From: Paenibacillus sophorae
GTDB taxonomy: Bacteria; Bacillota; Bacilli; Paenibacillales; Paenibacillaceae
Direction: 5' to 3'
Length of the DNA: 64,000 nucleotides
NCBI RefSeq assembly: GCF_018966525.1
Contig: NZ_CP076607.1
Coordinates: 434,001-498,000, forward strand
A program made the translations under genes and the position numbers. How positions within the stretch are numbered: position 1 is the first letter of the stretch; each line of letters opens with the position of its first letter. Under the pieces are notes generated by a model. The model worked only from the letters and a program-made list of their open reading frames with translations, was not told where the DNA came from and searched no databases. Of the stretch, positions 16,366-25,609 are shown in pieces.

Positions 16366-16611
16366 TTGTACCTTTAATACGCGAAACGTCGGCCTAATGT
16401 TTCATTTTGGAACAGTTGGGGGCAATGTAAAACCTTCCCATAACAGAATAAGCGTCTTGTCCTTCATAGGCAATCCTTTTCTTTGGCCGATTGAGGAGAT
16501 ACCCTTATGAACCGTACTTTTGACAAGAGAATCTGCCCAGAAGTAAAATACAGAAACAAAAATATTTTCCTCATTTTCTTTATCTGTGAGAAGGGAGCTT
16601 ATTGCCTGGTT

Positions 16612-17169
16612 ATGATGAAGCATAGAATGCTTGATCTAGCTAAACAGCAAATTTCTAAAAGAGGCTTTCGGTTTACGATGGCAGAAATGGCCAAGCAGTG
16701 CGGGATCAGTACAAAAACGATTTACGAATGTTATGCCTCGAAGGAAGAATTAATCCGTGAACTGGTGGAACAGGCCATCGATGAAGTCAAAGAGCGTGAA
16801 CAGGCTATTCTGAATGACCCGAAGCTGGGCACGATGGAAAAATTGCAAGACTTGCTTGTGCTGCTACCGCAGGATTTTCAATTTTTTGATATCACTCGCT
16901 TGTACGAGCTGCAGCGGTATTACCCTGAGGTGTGGAATACGTTGAACTCCTTTATGGAGGAGCAGTGGGACGGGGTGGTGCAAATGATCGGGGAAGGCCA
17001 GGCTGAAGGGCTGCTGGAGAAATTCAATACGGCTTTGTTTATACAGATGTACATCGGCGGACTGCACCGGTTGATGGAGCAAGCCTCCACAAATCCGGGC
17101 GGGCTGACCCTTCGGGAAGCGCTGGACGAACTGGTGGACATTTTGTTAAACGGAATCAAAAGGAGGTAA
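16612..17169 (+). CDS. TetR-family regulator
   Basis: 185 residues. The N-terminal helix-turn-helix reads RFTMAEMAKQCGISTKTIYECYASKEELI (TetR consensus T-x-x-x-Y-x-x-F/Y-x-S-K-E). The C-terminal ligand domain is all-helical. ATG 16612 lies 14 bases after AAGGGAG; longer frames reaching back to 16507 lack a ribosome site. It ends five bases before an SMR exporter gene, so it likely represses that exporter and itself. Confidence 0.82.
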   Translation: MMKHRMLDLAKQQISKRGFRFTMAEMAKQCGISTKTIYECYASKEELIRELVEQAIDEVKEREQAILNDPKLGTMEKLQDLLVLLPQDFQFFDITRLYELQRYYPEVWNTLNSFMEEQWDGVVQMIGEGQAEGLLEKFNTALFIQMYIGGLHRLMEQASTNPGGLTLREALDELVDILLNGIKRR

Positions 17170-17173
17170 TATC

Positions 17174-17560
17174 ATGCACTGGTACTTGCTCTTCATGGCA
17201 ATAGCCGCGGAAGTCGCGGGCACTACTTTTATGAAGCTTTCTGCGGGATTTACGAAGTTAGTTCCCTCCATCCTGCTCGTTGTCTGTTATCTGGTTAGCC
17301 TGTCCATGCTGAATCTTGCGCTTAAGGGCATCTCCGTGAGTGTTGCCTATGCCATTTGGTCGGGTGTGGGGACCGCTTTTGTGGCGGGAATCGGCTGGGC
17401 GCTGTTCGGCGAACAGATCACGGCGTTCAAGGTCGTATGCATTGTGCTGATTATTGCGGGGGTAGTCGGCTTGAATCTGAGAGAGGGAAGCCATGGGAAG
17501 ACGGAAATTTCAAGCCGCCAGGAGGTTTCGACAAACATAACGGCGCTAAAGAAGAAATGA
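17174..17560 (+). CDS. SMR-family multidrug exporter
   Basis: 128 residues with four membrane helices and the essential Glu13 in IAAEVAGTTFMKLSAGF. SVAYAIWSGVGTA and GEQITAFKVVCIVLIIAGVVGLNL are classic SMR stretches. Members export quaternary ammonium compounds or guanidinium as dimers. The extra hydrophilic tail of about 20 residues is longer than in most SMR proteins. Preceded by AGGAGG and co-transcribed with the TetR gene. No guanidine riboswitch was seen upstream. Confidence 0.9.
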   Translation: MHWYLLFMAIAAEVAGTTFMKLSAGFTKLVPSILLVVCYLVSLSMLNLALKGISVSVAYAIWSGVGTAFVAGIGWALFGEQITAFKVVCIVLIIAGVVGLNLREGSHGKTEISSRQEVSTNITALKKK

Positions 17561-17620
17561 AGATGGGCGATGCGCTCCAGGAGACCATTTTTATAACTAG
17601 ACGTTTAGGGGGAGACTGCT

Positions 17621-18256
17621 TTGAAGACATCTCATCAAATTGCAATTATCGGGGGCACGGGCACAGCAGGCCGTTACCTCGCGCAAAAAGCGCTGGAAAG
17701 CGGCCACCGCGTTCGCATGCTCGTCAGGAATCCGGAAAAATTGACCTATCACGATAACAGAATACAGATTACCGTCGGAGATGCCCGAGACGTAAGCTCT
17801 ATTCGCTCTCTGCTGGAAGGCTGCAATGTTGTTATTAATACGTTCGGACAACCTGTAAAGGCTCTGCCGCTGTACAGTGAAATAACCAGTAATGTCCTTG
17901 CTGTAATGAGTGAGTACGGCATTCGCAGGTATATTGGCGTTACCGGCGGGTCTCTTAACGTAGATGGCGACCGCAAGTCATTGATCAATCGGGTGGCGTC
18001 AAAATGGTTTGAAATCCTGCTCCGTAAGATGATCATAGATAAGAAGAAGGAACTAGCCCTTCTGATGAAAAGTGATATCGAATGGACGCTTGTGCGTTTA
18101 CCCATTGTAGTTGAAGGTTCGGGAACGGGGATAATGAAGGAGAATTTAACGGATGTACCCGGCAGAACGATGACGAATGAAGATATAGCAAAATTTCTCA
18201 TTAGCCAGATCGATGATAAGAAGTATGTAAGAAAGACTCCGTGTATTTCAAACTGA
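17621..18256 (+). CDS. NmrA-like NAD(P)-binding SDR protein
   Basis: 211 residues. The N-terminal Rossmann motif is IIGGTGTAGRYLAQKAL, followed by VRMLVRNPEKL and GDARDVSSI, typical of atypical short-chain dehydrogenases that bind NAD(P) (NmrA/HSCARG group). IDWT-like SDIEWTLVRLP near 150 fits. TTG 17621 follows GGGGGAGA. The substrate is unknown. It may be read with tetR and the SMR gene 60 bases upstream. Confidence 0.8.
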   Translation: MKTSHQIAIIGGTGTAGRYLAQKALESGHRVRMLVRNPEKLTYHDNRIQITVGDARDVSSIRSLLEGCNVVINTFGQPVKALPLYSEITSNVLAVMSEYGIRRYIGVTGGSLNVDGDRKSLINRVASKWFEILLRKMIIDKKKELALLMKSDIEWTLVRLPIVVEGSGTGIMKENLTDVPGRTMTNEDIAKFLISQIDDKKYVRKTPCISN

Positions 18257-18275
18257 CGTAACATTCCATCGTTCC

Positions 18276-19601
18276 TCATCCAAGGCTGGTTTCGCGCACT
18301 CTCCCACTCCGGTACCACTGTACAAGTCCGAGCGAAACCAAGCTGACTGTAAGCAGCAGCCAATACACATGCCGGTATGCGCTCGCCGGTCCGGCATTCC
18401 GCTGGACATGCAGCAGCAGCCCGCATACCGCAACCGAAACGGAACCGCCGAAGAATTGAATCAGCTGCAGAAGCCCCATGCCCGACCCGATCATTTCACG
18501 GGGGAGCAGCTGGCTTGCTTCATTGTTCAGAGACGCCAGCGTCGCGGAAAATGAAGGTGAGAAGATTACATAACCGAACAGGATGACAAGCGGCGACGAA
18601 GAAAGCGCTGAGCTGAACAGAGTCATTACGGCTACGAGCAGGACATGACCCAGCAGCAAAAAGCGAAGGTTGCCGTATTTGTCGATCCAATGCCCGACGA
18701 AGCGGGTCAGGAACGCGGACAGTATGGCTCCGGGCGCAATCATGAGGCCAATGGTCAGCGGCGATTGATCAAATACATTTGCCAGCGCCAGCGGCATCAG
18801 GAACAGATTCCCCAAATTCAGCACGAGAGCACAGAAGCCGATAATGACCAGCTTGCCGTAACCCGGATTCGCAAACAGCTTGGGGCTGATGAAGGGCTGC
18901 TTCGTTCTCTTCAGATGCCAGGCGTGCGCGCCAAAAGAAGCCAGGCTGACCGCCAGCCAAACCGCCGACCTTCCGGTGATGGCGGCAAGCAGCGTGGCCG
19001 CGTTAACGACGAGTAGAACCGCTCCGATCAGGTCGAAGGCCGCCGGGCGCGGCTGCTCTTTGGGGAGCAGAAAGATGAGAACCGGCATTACCAGAAGCAC
19101 CAGACATGTAATGGCGAACAGGCCGTTCCAGCCAAAATACTCACTAATGAGACCGCCGACGATCGGCCCAAGGCCGAAGGCCATGGCGCTGCCCGCCGAG
19201 ATCATCGCAATCGCCGCGCCGCGGCGCTCTATCGGAATGTACCTGCTTGCGAGCACAAGGCCAAGTCCGGCCATAACGCCCGCTCCTGCCGATTGCAGAA
19301 TCCGGGTAAGCAGCAGCAGGTGGAAATCATGCGCGAAAATGCCTAGCACAGAAGACAGGCCCAGCGTCGTGAGCCCTATGATGAGCAGTCTGCGGAGCGG
19401 CACGAGGTCGGAGAGCCTGCTGTAAATTACCGTCGATAACGCGTATCCGATGGAATAGCTGGAAATAACCCACGACCCAAGGTCGGCTGAAATATGAAGA
19501 TCCCCGATAATGCTGGGGAGCGATACGTTGAACATCGTCGTATTCATTACTACAATAAAGAGGCAAAAGGTCCACAGCGGCATTACAACTTTGTCATTCA
19601 T
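18276..19601 (-). CDS. MFS multidrug-type exporter (DHA2-like)
   Basis: 441 residues with about 12 to 14 helices. The N-terminal NTTMFNVSLPSIIGDL is the typical start of the drug:H+ antiporter families. Motif A-like SRLSDLVPLRRLLIIGL and motif C-like AGVMAGLGLVLASRYIP-GAAIAMISAGSAMAFGLGPIVGG are present. The substrate is unknown. Convergent with the SDR gene. Confidence 0.84.
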   Translation of the reverse strand: MNDKVVMPLWTFCLFIVVMNTTMFNVSLPSIIGDLHISADLGSWVISSYSIGYALSTVIYSRLSDLVPLRRLLIIGLTTLGLSSVLGIFAHDFHLLLLTRILQSAGAGVMAGLGLVLASRYIPIERRGAAIAMISAGSAMAFGLGPIVGGLISEYFGWNGLFAITCLVLLVMPVLIFLLPKEQPRPAAFDLIGAVLLVVNAATLLAAITGRSAVWLAVSLASFGAHAWHLKRTKQPFISPKLFANPGYGKLVIIGFCALVLNLGNLFLMPLALANVFDQSPLTIGLMIAPGAILSAFLTRFVGHWIDKYGNLRFLLLGHVLLVAVMTLFSSALSSSPLVILFGYVIFSPSFSATLASLNNEASQLLPREMIGSGMGLLQLIQFFGGSVSVAVCGLLLHVQRNAGPASAYRHVYWLLLTVSLVSLGLVQWYRSGRVRETSLG

Positions 19602-19832
19602 AAGCTATTAGTCATTCCCTTGATTTATATCGATCTTATTAAAAAATGGCGCGCCCTATATACTACACGCTATACCGTATCCTTACAAGGTGGCGCTCTG
19701 AATAATTGACCCGCATGATTTGACAGATAAACCGCTGGGTTATATACTCTAGGCGGATGTTTAGCACTTTTTTTAGTAAAATGCACATATGTGCCTCGAA
19801 CCTGCCCAACCACGCGAAACGGAGGGATTTTC

Positions 19833-20798
19833 ATGAGTAAAGTCAAGTGGGCCATTATCGGACCGGGCGGCATTGCCCAGGAATTCTCCGAGGCTCTTAA
19901 GAAATGCGGCGGCACGCTGTACGCGGTGGGATCGCGCAGTCTGGATAAAGCACAGCACTTTGCCGAACAATACGGGGCGGACAAAGCATACGGCGATTAT
20001 AATGAAATGCTGCAGGACCCCGAAATCGATGCGGTCTACGTATCCACACCCCACAGCAATCACTATGAATATATTATCGAAAGTCTGAAGCACGGCAAGC
20101 ATGTGCTCGCGGAAAAAGCGATTACCGTTAACATCACCCAGCTTCGTGAAATCGCGGCTCTGGCCGAGGAAAAAGGTCTGGTCGTGGCGGAAGCAATGAC
20201 CATCTATCATATGCCATTGTATGACAAGCTGCGGCAAATCGTAGACTCCGGCAAAATTGGCCCGCTCAAAATGATCCAGGTCTCCTTCGGCAGCTATAAG
20301 GAATACGACGTGAATAACCGGTTCTTCAACAAGGATCTGGCCGGGGGAGCGCTGCTCGATATCGGCACCTACGCCTTGTCGTTTGCCCGGTTCTTCCTGT
20401 CAGCTCAGCCGAAAGAGATTCTTACGACCTTCAAACCGTTCGAGACCGGCGTAGACGAGCAATCGGGCATTCTCCTGAAGAATGATGCCGACGAGATGAC
20501 GGTTATCTCCCTGACGATGCGGGCCAAAATGCCGAAAAGAGGCGTTGTCGCAGGAGAGAATGGATTCATCACCGTGGACAACTTCCCCCGTGCCTCCAAA
20601 GCCGTTATTCAGTATCTTGACGGAACTTCGGAAACGATTGAAGCCGGGGATACAGATGAAGCTATCCAGTATGAAATCAAGCATATGGAGCAGGCTATTG
20701 CGGCAGGCAGCAGCGGCACGCTTCAGTTGTCCCTGGACGTTATGGAAATCATGAGCAATGTCAGAGGGCAGTGGGGCATTACCTATCCTTTTGAATGA
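19833..20798 (+). CDS. Gfo/Idh/MocA-family NAD(P) oxidoreductase
   Basis: 321 residues. N-terminal Rossmann motif IIGPGGIAQEFSEAL; the conserved lysine lies in VLAEKAITVN near residue 93, in the place of the family's EKP motif; substrate-domain GALLDIGTYALSFARFF follows. Closest in style to trans-1,2-dihydrobenzenediol/xylose dehydrogenase-like members. GGAGGG is six bases before ATG 19833. Stands alone and is followed by a bidirectional terminator. Confidence 0.85.
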   Translation: MSKVKWAIIGPGGIAQEFSEALKKCGGTLYAVGSRSLDKAQHFAEQYGADKAYGDYNEMLQDPEIDAVYVSTPHSNHYEYIIESLKHGKHVLAEKAITVNITQLREIAALAEEKGLVVAEAMTIYHMPLYDKLRQIVDSGKIGPLKMIQVSFGSYKEYDVNNRFFNKDLAGGALLDIGTYALSFARFFLSAQPKEILTTFKPFETGVDEQSGILLKNDADEMTVISLTMRAKMPKRGVVAGENGFITVDNFPRASKAVIQYLDGTSETIEAGDTDEAIQYEIKHMEQAIAAGSSGTLQLSLDVMEIMSNVRGQWGITYPFE

Positions 20799-20802
20799 AT
20801 CA

Positions 20803-20845
20803 AAAAACCGGTCAATACACGAAATTATCGTGGATGACCGGTTTT
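20803..20845. terminator. Bidirectional terminator
   Basis: AAAACCGGTCA at 20805-20815 pairs with TGACCGGTTTT at 20834-20844, with A run and T run flanks. It separates the Gfo/Idh gene and the convergent ArsR gene. Confidence 0.8.
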
Positions 20846-20847
20846 GT

Positions 20848-21168
20848 TTAGTTCTCCTTTTCGGCGATATGCTTCAGGATGGACAGCTTGTTGCTCCAGA
20901 ACCGCTCATAGTAGGACAGCCATTCCTGAAGTTCCTCCAGCGGCTCGGGATGCAACCGGTACAGCTTCTCTCTCCCGACCTTCCGGCCGCTGACCAGCTT
21001 TGCTTCTGACAGAATATGCAGGTGCTTGGCAATAGCTGTGCGGCTTACCGTGAAATGAGCGGTAATTTCAGAGATGGGCCTTTCTTTCTCGGATAGCAGC
21101 CGAAGCACTTGTCTGCGGGTCGGATCGGCAATCGCCTGGAATACGTCATGCTTCTCCGCTGCAGCCAT
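20848..21168 (-). CDS. ArsR-family regulator
   Basis: 106 residues. A winged helix-turn-helix with FQAIADPTRRQVLRLL at the start and ITAHFTVSRTAIAKHLHIL as recognition helix; no metal-binding CxC is visible. Starts immediately after the SRPBCC stop without its own ribosome site, so it depends on coupled translation. Members linked to SRPBCC genes usually autoregulate; two repeats in the promoter are candidate operators. Confidence 0.85.
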   Translation of the reverse strand: MAAAEKHDVFQAIADPTRRQVLRLLSEKERPISEITAHFTVSRTAIAKHLHILSEAKLVSGRKVGREKLYRLHPEPLEELQEWLSYYERFWSNKLSILKHIAEKEN

Positions 21169-21603
21169 TTAGGCTTCAACCGCCTTTTTCAGCCGCTCTT
21201 GCACAATCGATACCCAGCCGCCCGCCATCCGGCCATGAATGACTGAACTTTTCTCGCCCGCTTTACCAATGAGCTCATCAGACTGCTTCCATCCGCCATG
21301 AATAAGCGTAAATTCCGTCTTCCCATCCAGCTCTTGTAATTGAAAAGAAACCGTCCACCCTTCAGTATCCCAGGTGAAAGCCAGTCTATGAGGCGGATCA
21401 AGCTCTGTTACTTTGCACGGCGATGGTCCGAAAGGAGATTGCAGATGAAATTCATGACCGATTTCCGGCTGAAAGTCATTTGGCATAAACCACGCGGCGA
21501 TTCCTTCGGATGTCGCTACTTTATTCCAAACCTGCTCAATCGGCGCATCAATAATGACCGTTTGCACAATATCCGGCAAGGCGCCCTGATGTTTATCTTC
21601 CAT
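21169..21603 (-). CDS. SRPBCC (AHSA1-like) domain protein
   Basis: 144 residues of the START/Bet v1-like fold: VIDAPIEQVWNKVATSEGIAAWFMP at the start, RLAFTWDTEGWTVSFQL in the middle and a C-terminal helix. Such proteins bind small hydrophobic ligands. GAGGG precedes ATG 21603. It is the first gene of a two-gene operon with ArsR, driven by a strong sigma-A promoter. Confidence 0.83.
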   Translation of the reverse strand: MEDKHQGALPDIVQTVIIDAPIEQVWNKVATSEGIAAWFMPNDFQPEIGHEFHLQSPFGPSPCKVTELDPPHRLAFTWDTEGWTVSFQLQELDGKTEFTLIHGGWKQSDELIGKAGEKSSVIHGRMAGGWVSIVQERLKKAVEA

Positions 21604-21637
21604 AAGTTATCCCTCTTTCGCGGCTTTTTGAAATAAC

Positions 21638-21687
21638 ACCTTTTGGTTTCGTTTCAGATTATACAAAACCTTTTGGTTTCATGTCAA
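21638..21687 (-). promoter_or_regulatory. Sigma-A promoter with paired operator-like repeats
   Basis: On the minus strand TTGACA (21682-21687) and TATAAT (21658-21663) are perfect consensus boxes 18 bases apart. The 13-base repeat GAAACCAAAAGGT occurs at 21668-21680, inside the spacer, and again at 21638-21650, just downstream, exactly 30 bases apart on the same helix face. This is the expected layout for repression by the ArsR protein of the operon. Confidence 0.8.
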
Positions 21688-21705
21688 ATCCCGGATGGAT
21701 TTGCC

Positions 21706-22632
21706 TTATCCGCTCACCGATGCGATGAGCAATGGAAGTACCAGGAAGGAAGCCAGCGTCGTCCATAGTATGCAGCGGGACACAAACGGCGGAGAAGCGC
21801 CAAAGCGTTCCGCCAGAACAACCGCGTTAACCGCCACCGGCATAGAAGCAAGAATAAAGAGCACGGAATGGAGCGTCCCGGTAATCCCCAGCAGCTTAAG
21901 TACCATCAGCGCCAGCAGCGGACCGATCAACATCCGCATCACCATCCCGGTCCAGAACACCGGCATTTCGCCCTTCTTGCTTGGCATATTGCCCACCTTC
22001 ATCATCTGGGCGCCCAGAATCGCCAGCACAACCGGAGAGTAAGCTCCCGCCGCCATGGTTATCCCCTTATCCACATCGTCAGGCAGATGAAGATCGAACA
22101 CCTTGAGCAGTATTGCCAGAATGGCAGCATAAATCGCGGGAAGGGAGAGCACCGATTTGATTGCGTTTTTTACGGAAAAATGGGAACGCGCCGCAAAATA
22201 AACGCCAATCGTGTTGACGATAATCATCTGCCCAATGACATAGACGGATGCTTTATCCAGCCCCGCCTGTCCAAAAGCGAGCAGAACAAGCGGAAGCCCG
22301 TAGTTTGCACTGTTGGTCAAAGTGGAAATAAGCGTCAATCCTGCGCGATCGGGTGAAGAGAATTTCATCAATTTACTGATTCCGCTTGCCGCCCCCCACA
22401 GAAGCAGCAGGTTCAGCAAGGAGAACGCCGCCGTCAAATAAATGTCGTCAAATGAAATTTCCGCATGGGCTAGCGTATCCAGAATTATGGCAGGGCTTAA
22501 AAAAAACAGGTACAGGGTAAGCAGCGGTTTCGTATCCAAACGCTGAAAGCGTTCTATCAACGCACCGGCAACAATCGGAACGGACAGCGGGACAATGACT
22601 CTAAGCAGGGTGGACAGCACGGTTTGAATCAC
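21706..22632 (-). CDS. AEC-family transporter
   Basis: About 308 residues with ten membrane helices, of the auxin efflux carrier family (malate/lactate-type permeases in bacteria). SVPIVAGALIERF opens the protein; NSANYGLPLVLLAFGQAGLDKASVYVIGQMIIVNTIGVYFA is a typical conserved core. GTG 22632 follows GAGGTG and gives the usual N-terminus; an ATG at 22650 adds six residues without a ribosome site. Substrate unknown. Confidence 0.82.
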   Translation of the reverse strand: MIQTVLSTLLRVIVPLSVPIVAGALIERFQRLDTKPLLTLYLFFLSPAIILDTLAHAEISFDDIYLTAAFSLLNLLLLWGAASGISKLMKFSSPDRAGLTLISTLTNSANYGLPLVLLAFGQAGLDKASVYVIGQMIIVNTIGVYFAARSHFSVKNAIKSVLSLPAIYAAILAILLKVFDLHLPDDVDKGITMAAGAYSPVVLAILGAQMMKVGNMPSKKGEMPVFWTGMVMRMLIGPLLALMVLKLLGITGTLHSVLFILASMPVAVNAVVLAERFGASPPFVSRCILWTTLASFLVLPLLIASVSG

Positions 22633-22873
22633 GGACGGGCACCTCATCATATGGATTATTATTTTCTACTATACCCCTCTGTTCATTACTCCGTCCAAGA
22701 CTTGTAAGCAATATCATTGATAGACATCACCTATACCACAGGCCGCTCTTATAACCTCCGGCACTATGCAGCCACTGCAAGAAACTGTCCGCTGACCTGG
22801 CGGTTATTGTATGCGAAAAAGCCCCGGGCACCTACCCAGAGCTTCATGTTGAATGGAGCCAGTGAATCCGGTT

Positions 22874-23164
22874 TTACCCTTCCGGCAAATGCTCCTTACA
22901 AAAAGCGGCCAGTTCTTCTTCCTCGTCATCCTCAAGGTCGAATTCAAGAATCCGCTGCGTCGTCGTTTCCATTACATCATAAGTAACGATGCTTACCTCT
23001 CCGTCGGCCTCTTTAACGACGGCCCGGACGCTGACTCCATTCTCCGAATAAAGCTCGTCCTCCTCCGGAATCTCAAGATTAATCATAAACTCATAGCGGT
23101 TCCCTGCAATAATGCCGAACGGGTCCCGGATCTGCTCCACGGTATAGCTCGATATCGCAAGCAT
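22874..23164 (-). CDS. Small acidic protein (probably DUF6509)
   Basis: 96 residues starting MLAISSYTVEQIRDPFGIIAG, with an acidic C-terminus (LEDDEEEELAAFCKEHL). Soluble. The pattern resembles the DUF6509 family of bacilli as I remember it; function unknown. AAAAGGAG precedes the ATG. It stands alone. Confidence 0.6.
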   Translation of the reverse strand: MLAISSYTVEQIRDPFGIIAGNRYEFMINLEIPEEDELYSENGVSVRAVVKEADGEVSIVTYDVMETTTQRILEFDLEDDEEEELAAFCKEHLPEG

Positions 23165-23499
23165 TGATTTCCACTCCTTTTCATCTTTTTCCGCCGCTGC
23201 GACTTCAGGAGATCATCATAGCACAGGCTTGGCAGCCAGCGCCAGATGAGAAGGCGGATCGGCGCTGTCAATCTTAGCTTTTGCAAGTGCACCCGTTTGC
23301 TAAACTCGGGAATGAAAAAATGACCGGGCGAAGCGCCCAATGCGTTTCGCCCGGTCAACCCGCTTTGTCGACAGCTTTAAGAGAAATAAGCCGCCGGGTT
23401 AGTAGTAGTTCTATACAGAACTATCAATTGTAGAATAACGTCACGATGCGTCGCATCGGGGAGAACGCCGCTGTCGTCTGGCGACGAAAAATGGGAGAG
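23165..23499. other. Gene-free stretch with a strong hairpin
   Basis: 335 bases, holding the terminator of the permease gene (see 23323-23359). Nothing else recognised. Confidence 0.45.
23323..23359 (-). terminator. Intrinsic terminator of the permease gene
   Basis: A 12-base arm TGACCGGGCGAA pairs perfectly with TTCGCCCGGTCA; on the minus strand TTTTTT follows. It lies 140 bases past the stop of the permease. Confidence 0.8.
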
Positions 23500-24915
23500 T
23501 CACACGAGAAACATGGCGACAACAGTGGTGACTGCAAGGCCAATCAGCACGGGCTTCAAATTGCGGCGCGCCAGCTCGAACGGACTAACGCCGCAGATGG
23601 CCGCAGCCGGAATAAGCGCCCAGGGAATGAGCGTTCCGCCGCCGACCCAAATGGCGGCTACCTGACCAAGCGCCGTCAGCGTGGCTGCCCCGGAGCCGAT
23701 GGCTGCGGCAAACAGATGCGCAATGGAGCCGGCCAGCGAAATGCCGGAGAAGCCGGAACCGTCAAGTCCGGTAATGGCGCCTGTAAGGGTCAGCGTGATC
23801 GCGCCAACGATGCCGTTAAGCGGCACGGCATTCGCCAGCGCAACGCCCAGGTCGTTCACGATGCCATGCGAGGCTTCGGGGAGGACTTTACCGAACAGCT
23901 CGGTGAAGGCTGAGTCACCGAGGTAGAAAAAGGCCGCAATCGGGATGACGGGACCGAACACCTTAAAGCCGAAGACGAAGCCGTCGATGAGGTAGGAGGT
24001 GATTTGCTCAAGCCCCTGATTGCGGTGGGCGAGCAAGGTGACGGCAATCAGGATGAGCACCGCCGTTCCGCCAATCAGGGCGGTGGCGTCGCCGCCTTGA
24101 AGGTTCAGCAGGAACATCGCCGCCACATCGGCAAGAAACAGCAGCGGGATGACAATGGCAAGGCCCTTTTTCACCTTCGGAGCAAGAGCGGTCAGCTGAA
24201 GGGGATGATCTGGAAATTCCTCAAATACACCTGCCGTTCGCTCTGTAGTTACCAGACCGTCTCTCCAGGTCCCGTTCTTCTGATCCCTGCGCATCATCCA
24301 GAATGCGGCGGCAGTCGTCACGATTCCCATGACGACCACCAGCGGAATGCTCGCTTCCATGACGCTGGCGACCGGGAGGCCCGCGGCGTCCGCCGTCAGC
24401 TTGGGCGCTCCCTGGATAATGTAGTCGCCGGAGAGGGCAATGCCATGGCCGAACAGATTCATGGCCATCGCGGCTCCGAGCGCGGGCAGTCCGACCCGGA
24501 GAGCCACGGGCAGCAGGACGGCGCCCACCAGGGCCACCGCGGGCGAAGGCCAGAAAAAGAGGGAGGAAAGGAGCATAATGATGCCGATTCCCCAATACGC
24601 CATTGCCGGCGTGCGGAGAAACCGGGTCAGCGGGGAGACCATCGTTTCGTTGATGCCAGTAAATCTCAGCACCCGGCTCATCGCCACGATGATCGAAATG
24701 ATCATAATCGTTCCCATTAGCTCCTTTGTCGCGTAGACAAAAGAGTTAAACACTCCCGATACCGAACCGCCGAGCGTCTCTGTCGCAAGGAGTCCAAGGA
24801 CAAAAATGCCGGTTACACAAATCATTGTCGTATCTCGCCGCTTGATAAGCAGCGCCATGATGAACACAATGAACGCCAGATATACGTAATGGATTGCCGT
24901 TAACTGGATTCCCAT
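23500..24915 (-). CDS. Multi-spanning permease of the ion-transporter type
   Basis: 471 residues with about 11 to 12 helices and re-entrant-like glycine-rich stretches (PVALRVGLPALGAAMAMNLFG; later GAITGLDGSGFSG, SIAHLFAAAIGSGAATL). Such features occur in the ion transporter superfamily (gluconate, citrate, C4-dicarboxylate permeases). I cannot assign the substrate. The only hydrophilic loop (about 215-245) is charged. The gene stands alone. Confidence 0.7.
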   Translation of the reverse strand: MGIQLTAIHYVYLAFIVFIMALLIKRRDTTMICVTGIFVLGLLATETLGGSVSGVFNSFVYATKELMGTIMIISIIVAMSRVLRFTGINETMVSPLTRFLRTPAMAYWGIGIIMLLSSLFFWPSPAVALVGAVLLPVALRVGLPALGAAMAMNLFGHGIALSGDYIIQGAPKLTADAAGLPVASVMEASIPLVVVMGIVTTAAAFWMMRRDQKNGTWRDGLVTTERTAGVFEEFPDHPLQLTALAPKVKKGLAIVIPLLFLADVAAMFLLNLQGGDATALIGGTAVLILIAVTLLAHRNQGLEQITSYLIDGFVFGFKVFGPVIPIAAFFYLGDSAFTELFGKVLPEASHGIVNDLGVALANAVPLNGIVGAITLTLTGAITGLDGSGFSGISLAGSIAHLFAAAIGSGAATLTALGQVAAIWVGGGTLIPWALIPAAAICGVSPFELARRNLKPVLIGLAVTTVVAMFLV

Positions 24916-25224
24916 AGCGGGAAGCGCCCCCTCATAGCCAACTGATGCTACAAGGTATGCTGGAGCCCATTATGCGGTTCATACGCCTCAACACCTACAT
25001 AAAATGCCGAACAACTAATCCATTCGACGAAATTAGACCAAAAGTCATATTTTATTCAGACTTTTTTTACTTTAACCGACACAAATGATAATGCAGTCCC
25101 ATATATTGCATGGTATTATTTTCTTAATTGAAAGGAATATCCCTAATAATTCTAATACTTATATCCTAGTAGTACACAATCCACTTTCCTTTCTTTTAAA
25201 AAATATTTTGGAGGGCGTGAACTA
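24916..25224. other. AT-rich intergenic region
   Basis: 309 bases between divergent genes. It must hold both promoters; several AT-rich -10-like boxes occur (for example TATTATTTT near 25110) but no pair of boxes is convincing. Confidence 0.35.
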
Positions 25225-25539
25225 ATGAAAGTTGTATTAAAGAATCCAGGCGGGCTGACTAAAGAGGTAAAGGTCGGTTTCAGCTGGACAACCTTCTTCT
25301 TTGGTTTTCTTCCGGCTTTGTTCCGGGGTGATTTGAAATGGGCGATCATCATGTTAATCATAGAAGCGGTTATCGGTTCGTTTACTCTTGGAGTCGGCGC
25401 TGTGGTAACCGGGATCGTATTTTCCTTTGTTTACAACAAGATTTACATAAAGGAACTGATTGAAAAAGGATATACTCCAGCAGACGGACGTTCCAGAGCT
25501 ATTCTGGAAAGCCGGCAAATCCTTTCGCGGGCCGCTTAA
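25225..25539 (+). CDS. Small membrane protein (DUF2628-like)
   Basis: 104 residues. After a short beta-like start (MKVVLKNPGG) comes SWTTFFFGFLPALFRGDLKWAII, a hallmark of the HrgC/DUF2628 family, then two more hydrophobic helices and a charged tail. Function unknown. GGAGG is ten bases before ATG. Confidence 0.75.
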   Translation: MKVVLKNPGGLTKEVKVGFSWTTFFFGFLPALFRGDLKWAIIMLIIEAVIGSFTLGVGAVVTGIVFSFVYNKIYIKELIEKGYTPADGRSRAILESRQILSRAA

Positions 25540-25565
25540 CTAACATACATAAACATATCCTATAT

Positions 25566-25605
25566 AAGCCAGGTTCCTTTGATAGCAGTAAGGAACCTGG
25601 CTTTT
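25566..25605. terminator. Bidirectional terminator
   Basis: AAGCCAGGTTCCTT pairs with AAGGAACCTGGCTT, 14 bases each, ten-base loop, then TT. It lies between the DUF2628-like gene and the convergent EcsC gene. Confidence 0.85.
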
Positions 25606-25609
25606 GGTA

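Noticed and set aside
16402..16623. 73-codon frame on minus upstream of the ligase operon
   Set aside because: Overlaps the TetR start region and shows no coding signs.
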